The position numbers and the translations under genes were made by a program. The notes under the pieces were generated by a model that saw nothing but the letters and a program-made list of their open reading frames with translations, had not been told where the DNA came from and did no database searches. A stretch of DNA of 64,000 nt from Thalassobius sp050633445 (GTDB lineage: Bacteria > Pseudomonadota > Alphaproteobacteria > Rhodobacterales > Rhodobacteraceae), in assembly GCA_050633445.1 (NCBI GenBank), contig JBOEGN010000084.1:22701-86700 (forward strand). Reading direction: 5' to 3'. Shown piece after piece: positions 58,247 through 64,000 of this stretch. Each line of letters opens with the position of its first letter. Positions within the stretch are counted from its first letter, which is position 1.

Positions 58247-58624
58247 CTATTGCCGGCCGGATGTCCCCTGCCCTTCAATCATATCGATCGCTTTCAGCAT
58301 GAATTGAAGTTCCTCTCGAACCAGATCCTGGCGCGCAAACGCCTGTGCCTCTTTGCGCCCAGCAAGCGCAAGCACCGCCGAAAGAACAGCATCAGAATTC
58401 CGCATCAGCGCGATCAGATGCTCCCCTGCTGGTGCATGAGACCCTGAAATCCAGTTTCTCGCCGTTCGTTCGCTTACTCCAGTCCATCGCATCGTCGTCT
58501 TAGCCGCCTGATGGGTGCCGCCCAATTCATGCGTCAGCGCAGTCCAGATCGCGTCGCGGTATTCGATCTGCGGAGTCGTCTCGTTGCCTGCGTTTTGAAA
58601 AGTGTTGCCTGTCTTAGGAAACAT
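58247..58624 (-). CDS. hypothetical protein with a helix-turn-helix-like segment
   Basis: 125 residues, not recognised by name. The central region AAKTTMRWTGVSERTARNWISGSHAPAGEHLIALMRNSDAVLSAVLALAG has the spacing of an HTH that recognises a target with TARNW and contacts by SGSHAP. It is divergent from the serine recombinase, with 88 bp between starts. Three 21-bp-spaced GTTGCC repeats overlap its 5' end and coding start, so it is likely autoregulated or a regulator of the recombinase. Confidence 0.6.
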   Translation of the reverse strand: MFPKTGNTFQNAGNETTPQIEYRDAIWTALTHELGGTHQAAKTTMRWTGVSERTARNWISGSHAPAGEHLIALMRNSDAVLSAVLALAGRKEAQAFARQDLVREELQFMLKAIDMIEGQGTSGRQ

Positions 58625-58630
58625 GTTGCC
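58582..58630. repeat. three direct repeats with 21-bp period (iteron-like)
   Basis: GTTGCC occurs at 58583, 58604 and 58625, each 21 bp apart (two helical turns); the last two are preceded by T and the first by C. On the minus strand each reads GGCAAC. They overlap the first codons of the HTH protein and lie 83 bp or more from the recombinase start. Regular two-turn spacing suggests cooperative protein binding, e.g. by the HTH protein or a ParB-like protein of the adjacent operon. Confidence 0.55.
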
Positions 58631-58712
58631 GTCCCTCGTCTGTTAGCAATGGGCAAGGAATCGCAGACGCCATGTGCAGATTTAAGAACCTGAACGACGG
58701 AGAGCCGAAGCA

Positions 58713-60278
58713 TTGAATTTGTCAGATCGCGATCATCCAGGGGCTCAAATCCCAAAGGCACGCAAAGCAGCGCAATATGTTCGCATGTCGACAGACCATC
58801 AGCGCTACTCGACGGAAAACCAGTCTGACGCGATCGCGCGTTATGCTGACTAGCGTGGCTATCTGATCACCGCAACCAATACCGATGCGGGCAAAAGCGG
58901 CCTTAGGATTGAGTGCCGCGATGGATTGACTCGGTTGCTCGACGATATTCAGGTTGGCCAAACCAATTTCCATACCGTTCTCGTCTACGACATCAGCCGG
59001 TGGGGCCGGTTTCAGGATGCCGATGAAAGCGCTTATTACGAATATATCTGCAAACGCGCGGGCATTGCGGTCGAATATTGCGCCGCGCAATTCGCGAATG
59101 ACGGCAGCCCGGTTTCCACCATCGTCAAAGGCGTCAAACGCGCGATGGCGGGCGAGTATAGTCGCGAGCTATCGCAAAAGGTTTTTGCAGGTCAGTCTCG
59201 GCTGATCGAGATGGGCTATCGCCAAGGCGGCCCGCCGGGGTTTGGCCTGCGTCGGATGTTGATTGACGAGGCCGGCAATCAGAAAGGCGTTCTTACCCGT
59301 GGCGAACATAAGAGCATTCAGACCGATCGCGTGACACTGGTGCCGGAGCCCGACGATGAAATTGCGGTTGTGAACCAGATCTTTCACAGCTTTGTAGATG
59401 ACAATAAATCCGAAGCCATGATCGCAGCCGATTTGAACGCGCAGGGCATCAAAACAGATTTGAACAGGGACTGGAAACTATCGGTGGTGCGTCAGCTGCT
59501 CTCAAACGAAAAATACATCGGCAACAATGTCTGGAACCGGAATTCCTTCAAATTAGAGAAGTGTCACGTTCGCAATAAACCGAAAAATTGGGTCCGATCT
59601 GTTGGTGCGTTTGAAGCGATTGTAGATGCTGGATTGTTTACTGCGGCTCAGGCCATTCTCTGCGCAAGGGCGCAGCGCTATTCCGATGAGGAAATGCTGG
59701 ATGGATTGCGAGATGCGCTCCAAACACATGGTTTCCTTTCTGGTTTTGTTATCAACGAAGCCCGCGCCTTGCCATCCAGCGGCGCGTATCAAAGCAGGTT
59801 TGGCAGCTTGCTCAGGGCTTACAAATTGGTCGGTTTCACCCCCGACAGAGATTGTCGGTACATCGAGGTCAATAAACGTCTGCGCAGGCTGCATGCCGCG
59901 CTTGTCCAAGATACCGTCGATGGAATCCAACAGATTGGCGGTCACGTTCAACAAGATGCCAAATCTGGCCTGCTGACCATAAACCAAGAGTTTTCTGCAT
60001 CTGTCGTCATTGCCAGATCCACCCAAACAGTTGCAGGCGCGTATCGCTGGACCATACGCTTGGATACCGGCCTGTTACCGGACATCACGGTTGTGGTGCG
60101 CATGGATCGGGCCAATGAAACGCCTCTGGATTATTACCTGCTGCCGACTGCGGACATGACACTTCGGAAATTGCGCCTTTCGGAAAGCAATTGCTTGTCG
60201 CTCGACGCATACCGATTTGATGACCTCGCCCATTTCTTCGCTATGGCCCAACGCACGTCAACCTTGGAGGTCGCATGA
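58713..60278 (+). pseudogene. large serine recombinase interrupted by an amber codon
   Basis: From TTG 58713 (GGAGAG 7-12 bp upstream) the frame reads AAQYVRMSTDHQRYSTENQ, which includes the catalytic Ser of serine recombinases (in VRMSTD), then meets TAG at 58851-58853 after 46 codons. The frame continues with RGYLITATNTDAGKSG, YDISRWGRF (catalytic-domain Arg region), and a Recombinase domain (EAMIAADLNAQGIKTDLNRDWKLSVVRQLLSNEKYIGNNVWNR) to 60278. The total of 521 codons is normal. The C-terminus is an unusual domain of about 200 residues, not a zinc ribbon/coiled coil. The start overlaps the ParB-like gene at its end (ATGA). Without suppression or repair the catalytic serine is not joined to the rest. 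Confidence 0.85.
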
Positions 60279-61165
60279 TGTCTGATGCTCAGCACGAACG
60301 AACCGAACTGATTGCGGTGGATGCGACCACAGTGGTCAACCCTCGTGTCCGCAATCAAAAGGTCTTTGACGAAATCGTCGCCAATATCGCAGAGCTTGGG
60401 CTGAAACGTCCAATCACAGTTGCCGCCCGCAAAGATGTTGAAACCGGTGCTCTGACATACGAACTGGTTTGCGGCCAAGGCCGGTTGGAAGCCTTTAAGC
60501 TTCTCAAGCAAGAGAAAATCCCGGCTGTCGTTATAACTGCAAGCAGCGAAGATTGCCTTGTTATGAGCCTGGTGGAAAATCTCGCGCGCAGGCAGCATCA
60601 CTCGCTTGATCTGTTAAGAGACATCAAGCGTCTGCAAAACAGCGGATACTCTGCACGCGACATCGCAAAAAAGACCCAGCTTTCGCTGAAATACGTGCGC
60701 GGCGTCATACGGTTGCTGGACAGCCACGAACATAGGCTTCTGCGGGCGGTTGAAAGTGGCAAAATTCCTGTAAGCGTCGCGGTTGACATTGCAGATGCGG
60801 ACGACGTTAACATTCAGACGATTCTACGCAAAGCCTATGAAAGTAAGCTTTTGCGCGGGGGCCGTCTTTTGACGGCGAAACGGCTTGTTGAGGCGCGGTT
60901 AAAGCATGGCAAAGGCCAAGCGACATCAAACGGTTGGTCGAGAAAAAACCTGTCTGTCGAGACCTTGATGAAGACCTATCAGGACGATGTTGAACGTAAG
61001 AAAATATTGCTGCGCAAAGCAAGTGCGACACGCAGTGAGATGCTCTTTCTCACACACTCATTGAAATCCCTCCTCTCGGACGAAAACTTTGTACCGCTTT
61101 TGCGCGCCGAAGGTCTGGCCAACATTCCCAAAACAGTCGCCGATCGGGTATTGAAGGTGCGATGA
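60275..61165 (+). CDS. ParB/RepB-like DNA-binding protein, first of a tandem pair
   Basis: 296 residues. The ParB N-terminal nuclease/CTPase-like domain covers about residues 10-105 (FDEIVANIAELGLKRPITVAARKD; YELVCGQGRLEAFKLLKQEKIPAVVI; LVENLARRQHHSLDLLRDIKRL), with GQGR in place of the usual GxRR(R) box. An HTH follows at about residue 125 (YSARDIAKKTQLSLKYVRGVIRLLD). No ParA gene is adjacent. Start overlaps the recombinase stop; its own stop is 1 bp from the next start. Probable role: binding or handling of the element's ends, or a partition/regulatory function; untested. Confidence 0.82.
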   Translation: MMSDAQHERTELIAVDATTVVNPRVRNQKVFDEIVANIAELGLKRPITVAARKDVETGALTYELVCGQGRLEAFKLLKQEKIPAVVITASSEDCLVMSLVENLARRQHHSLDLLRDIKRLQNSGYSARDIAKKTQLSLKYVRGVIRLLDSHEHRLLRAVESGKIPVSVAVDIADADDVNIQTILRKAYESKLLRGGRLLTAKRLVEARLKHGKGQATSNGWSRKNLSVETLMKTYQDDVERKKILLRKASATRSEMLFLTHSLKSLLSDENFVPLLRAEGLANIPKTVADRVLKVR

Positions 61166-61166
61166 C

Positions 61167-62065
61167 ATGACAGCTTCGGCTTCAGAGCACACCGTCACTG
61201 CCGCCTTTGAACGTCAGCTGGTTCACATACCGTTCCAGAACATCGCACCGCTTTATCTGGTGACGCCGCAAACAAAGGCGACGGTCAAATACCGCCGGAT
61301 CGTCGCCTCACTCGGTGAAATTGGTCTCGTTGAACCCATTGTTGTTGCCCGTGATCGACACGACCCCAAAATGTACACATTGCTTGATGGGCACCTTCGG
61401 CTTGACGCGCTGAAAGACGATGGAAAAACCGCGACACACTGCATCATTTCGACGGACGACGAGGCGTTTACCTACAACAAACGCATCAGCCGTTTGGCGA
61501 CAATTCAAGAGCATAAGATGATCTTACGTGCATTGACGCTTGGTGTTCCCGAGGACCGGCTTGCACGGGCGCTGAACGTCAACATCAAGACATTGCAGGA
61601 AAAGCGGCGTCTTTTAGACGGCATTTGTGGCGAGGCGGCAGAGCTGCTCAAGGACAAACAGGTTGCGTTGACCGGTTTTCGAGTTCTCAAAAAGATGAAA
61701 CCGCTCCGTCAGGTCGAGGCCGTTCGGTTGATGGTTGCGATGAACAAATACACCATTATCTATGCCCGTTCTTTGTTGGCTGCGACCTCCGAAAACCAGC
61801 TTGTCGCCAGTGCGACGCCGAAGAAAATCAAAGCATATCGCGAGAACAACTCGCGCTCATGGAAAAAGAGTCCGCAAATCTAGAGCGGGAGGTTCGCCTG
61901 GTTGAGGACAGGTATGGGATTGATCATCTCGACCTTGTTCTGGCGCGTGGATACGTCGCCAGACTGGTCAGCAACAAGCGGATTGCGAAATATCTCGCCT
62001 TGCACCACGAAGAATTCCTGCCCGAATTTGAAAAGATCACCGAACGGGAGGCATTTACGCCCTAA
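61167..62065 (+). pseudogene. second ParB/RepB-like gene with a 2-nt frameshift
   Basis: The ParB-type N-terminal domain is clear (SLGEIGLVEPIVVARDRHDPKMYTLLDGHLRLDALKDDG, with DGHLRLDAL as the box) and an HTH segment (VPEDRLARALNVNIKTLQEKRRLL) follows. After KKIKAYRE near 61843-61850 the frame runs quickly to TAG at 61880-61882. The frame +2 resumes as QLALMEKESANLEREVRLVEDRYGIDHLDLVLARGYVARLVSNKR, the normal RepB C-terminal region, and ends at 62065. Removing two bases (one GA of GAGA) gives an uninterrupted 298-residue protein, close to the length of the first ParB-like gene. Confidence 0.8.
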
Positions 62066-62139
62066 ATCACCTAAGTGGCGACATGGACCCTTGGACCCGG
62101 CCCCACAAAACGCGTGTCCTCATCCCCGCCAGACATGAG

Positions 62140-62690
62140 ACATGTCTTGAAGATCGACGCCACATACCTAAAAACCCGCCGAGCAGGGAACGGCACGGGA
62201 GCAAAAAGGCGGGCGCGGGCGCCAGATCTGGCGCCCCAAAGCTGGCATGGACACCAAGCTGCACGCCATCTGCGACATCTAAGGGTGCCTGCTCAACCTA
62301 TTCGTGACCCCGATCAGATCGCGACTACATCGGCGCGCGGACACTTCTAAACAGCTTGCCACGTGTCGATTGGGTCCTCGGAAACCGCGTTTATGACACC
62401 GACTGGTTCCGAGAAACGTTGGTAGACAAGGGGATAGGCCTTCATTCCATGTAGAAGGCAGCGCAAGAAACCCTTCAATTACCCCTTTCGTAGCATTGTT
62501 GCGCAATGCACCGCCGGGCAAAGGCCAAGCTCTGATACAATCGGCTCAACAGGATCGAGATCATGTTTGGAAGGTGAAAGGACTGGCGGTGCGTGGCAAC
62601 CTGCTGCGACCGCTGTCCCAGAGCCTTCCTGTCTACCATCGCGCTGATGATTCTCGTCATCCACTGGCCTTGTAATTCGCTGATGCCAGA
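62140..62690 (+). mobile_element. decayed IS5-family transposase
   Basis: Read across three frames with many stops, the region shows the order of an IS5-type DDE transposase: KIDATYLKTRRAG (first Asp region), KGGRGRQIWRPKAGMDTKLHAICD, LNLFVT, LGNRVYDTDWFRETLVDKGI (the second Asp region with GDRGYD changed to GNRVYD), NRIEIMFGR (Glu region), KDWR and TIALMILVIHWP at the end. No terminal inverted repeats were identified. It is a non-functional remnant that borders the partition-like module. Confidence 0.7.
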
Positions 62691-63425
62691 CCCCAGGGAG
62701 ATTTTCGGATAGCTGATTTTGAACAAATTCCACCCTGTCTACCGCCTTGCCAATGGCGACGACAACTCAAAGCGGGCGTGAAAGATTAGCGCTAAGGACT
62801 GCTAATCGACCTTCGCTGCGCAGTGGACAACCGGCAGAAATGCGCAATAGCGACCTTTGCAAAGTCGCTCGAACGGCCCATACCGGACATTCGTCATAGG
62901 TTCGGTTACTGCGACGCAGCTTTTCTTAAGCGGACTTTGCTGGGCAATTGCAGCATTTTGCGTAGATGGACGGCCGCTAGGCGGACAAACGGGCCTAATG
63001 CAGTTGCGGATACTGCTGTTGCAGAAATCGCTTGCGTCCGCAGCAACAGTTGCTGGACCACGCCATGGTTTCACTAAACCGGACATTCAAACGGCCATCC
63101 GAATACAGGTGGTTTTGGGTATGTGGAAGTGGAAAACTGGACACCAACATCTCAGAGCCACCTGTCATTGATTTCATTGCGAAAATATCTGACAGTCAAA
63201 GAGCAGGAAGCGAAGAACTTTCCACTATTCTAGGCAAGTGGAAAGCTTCAGTTGTCTTGTGGTCGTGCGGCTCGAACAAAATAGCGACCATAGCGAACCA
63301 TCATTTTCCGCTATGGCCGATAGTGGAAAATCGCGCCTTTGCAGATGGCGGCAATACGCACAAGTAATCTTGAAAAATTGACTCTCAGAAGTTAGTAGCC
63401 TTCCCAAAGCTATTTTGGAGAGACT
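62691..63425. other. about 0.7 kb without a recognisable gene
   Basis: Both strands have stops in all frames at short intervals; the longest readings are about 60-110 codons without start signals or family features. GC content drops toward the right end. Nothing convincing was identified here. Confidence 0.6.
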
Positions 63426-63953
63426 GTGAAACACTTGTATCTTGCATTCATTATGTTCTTTAGCCCTATTCCCGTCTGTGCAGACCAAGCAGGACTAGCT
63501 CAGGCTGTCATGGATGCAGGCACAAGTGGATGGAGCAAGAGAAAAACATCCGTTTTGCTTAGTGGCTGTACCGTTCAAACATTCGTTTTTGAACGGTTTG
63601 TGGAACAAGGGTTAGTTCTTCACTCAAGGTTTGAATTCGATCTTAGCGTAACTGACATAATCAAGATCGACAAAGCTGAGGGAGAGTACTTTTTCCCATT
63701 TAATACCAACAGCCTAAAAGACGAAGCAGCTCTTTTCAACTTTCGTACTGTTAAGCCGTATATGGCCTTGCATGAGATGCCCAACTACAGAATCCGCAAG
63801 AAAAAAGACGGCACAGACCCACGTGTTAGGACGCCATCACCTCGACAAGGAGCAGATGGATATCACTTTATAGAGAACCATGATTTCATTTTCATAATGG
63901 ATAATCTATCTTCCCTTGACCAAGCAAAAACCTTTGTGAGTATGCTAAGGTAA
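63426..63953 (+). CDS. exported hypothetical protein
   Basis: 175 residues from GTG 63426, with GGAGAG 6 nt upstream. Signal peptide MKHLYLAFIMFFSPIPVCAD followed by a 155-residue domain with one Cys (SGCTVQ), a central strand-rich segment (FEFDLSVTDIIKIDKAEGEYFFPF) and a basic KKKDGTDPRVRTPSPRQ loop. No family recognised. It is clearly AT-richer and uses different codons from the other genes, which suggests acquisition by transfer. Confidence 0.65.
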   Translation: MKHLYLAFIMFFSPIPVCADQAGLAQAVMDAGTSGWSKRKTSVLLSGCTVQTFVFERFVEQGLVLHSRFEFDLSVTDIIKIDKAEGEYFFPFNTNSLKDEAALFNFRTVKPYMALHEMPNYRIRKKKDGTDPRVRTPSPRQGADGYHFIENHDFIFIMDNLSSLDQAKTFVSMLR

Positions 63954-64000
63954 TATCAAAACGACTACTGTCGCCCCCTAGACTCAGGACCCATTGATTT

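Noticed and set aside
58851..58853. Amber codon in the serine recombinase as pyrrolysine or programmed readthrough
   Set aside because: No pyrrolysine machinery is expected in Rhodobacteraceae, and the second ParB-like gene in the same operon is also broken, so simple decay is more likely.
61840..61885. Programmed ribosomal frameshift in the second RepB-like gene
   Set aside because: The shift is best explained by a two-base duplication (GAGA); no slippery heptamer or downstream structure was seen.
1..64000. CRISPR arrays, tRNA and rRNA genes
   Set aside because: No regularly spaced repeats of the right size and no recognisable tRNA or rRNA sequence were found by eye; a covariance-model scan would be decisive.

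Overview
The window looks like a chromosome segment of a marine Rhodobacteraceae (Roseobacter-group) alphaproteobacterium. The support is compositional and by gene content: GC-rich genes with strong alphaproteobacterial codon preference, long tightly coupled operons, LIV-type ABC transporters, tandem CobW-type GTPases, a DUF5368-like protein beside a sulfide:quinone oxidoreductase, and RepB/ParB-like partition genes. No rRNA, tRNA or CRISPR array was recognised. The assembly is imperfect. A two-base N gap sits inside metY, and the first 3.6 kb carries several lesions that may be real decay or assembly artefacts.

Layout. 1-3.6 kb (minus strand): a damaged hydantoinase-like plus LIV-type ABC transporter operon. 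3.9-16.3 kb: housekeeping and mixed genes (glycosyltransferase-like, VOC, metY, SIMPL, a large membrane-anchored unknown, hppD with a divergent Lrp regulator, a Kef-type antiporter, divergent cobT/cobS). 16.4-17.5 kb: an old yellow enzyme.

17.6-36 kb is the core of the window. It is a tryptophan / kynurenine / anthranilate catabolic island. A plus-strand operon (SDR, MarR, enoyl-CoA hydratase, acyl-CoA dehydrogenase, 2-aminobenzoate-CoA-ligase-like enzyme, hotdog thioesterase, RidA) converges on a minus-strand operon (2-aminobenzoyl-CoA monooxygenase/reductase, MarR, tryptophan 2,3-dioxygenase, kynureninase). Next come a complete five-gene LIV-type ABC transporter and a cupin / flavin monooxygenase / formamidase-like operon with a divergent AraC regulator. 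Four promoter regions of this island share a 16-bp near-palindrome with consensus ATTTTAAGCTTGAAAT, which suggests one regulon read by one or both MarR paralogues. Together the genes could take tryptophan to anthranilate and alanine, activate anthranilate to its CoA thioester, dearomatise it by oxygenation and reduction, and finish by beta-oxidation-type steps.

37-48.7 kb: a LysR/WrbA/DMT exporter group, two G3E (CobW) GTPases behind a Zur-like box, and a LysR-linked polyamine ABC transporter with a gamma-aminobutyraldehyde dehydrogenase, arranged like E. coli ydcSTUVW. 48.8-58 kb: an Rrf2 regulator, cydDC, cydABX, a DsrE-like periplasmic protein, a type-II-like sulfide:quinone oxidoreductase and a DUF5368-like protein. 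Two FNR-type boxes flank this group, which reads as a low-oxygen, sulfide-tolerant respiratory module.

58-64 kb is accessory DNA: a small HTH protein whose 5' end carries three 21-bp-spaced repeats, a serine recombinase interrupted by an amber codon, two ParB/RepB-like genes without a ParA (the second frameshifted by 2 nt), a decayed IS5-family transposase, about 0.7 kb without a recognisable gene, and an AT-richer exported protein of unknown function.
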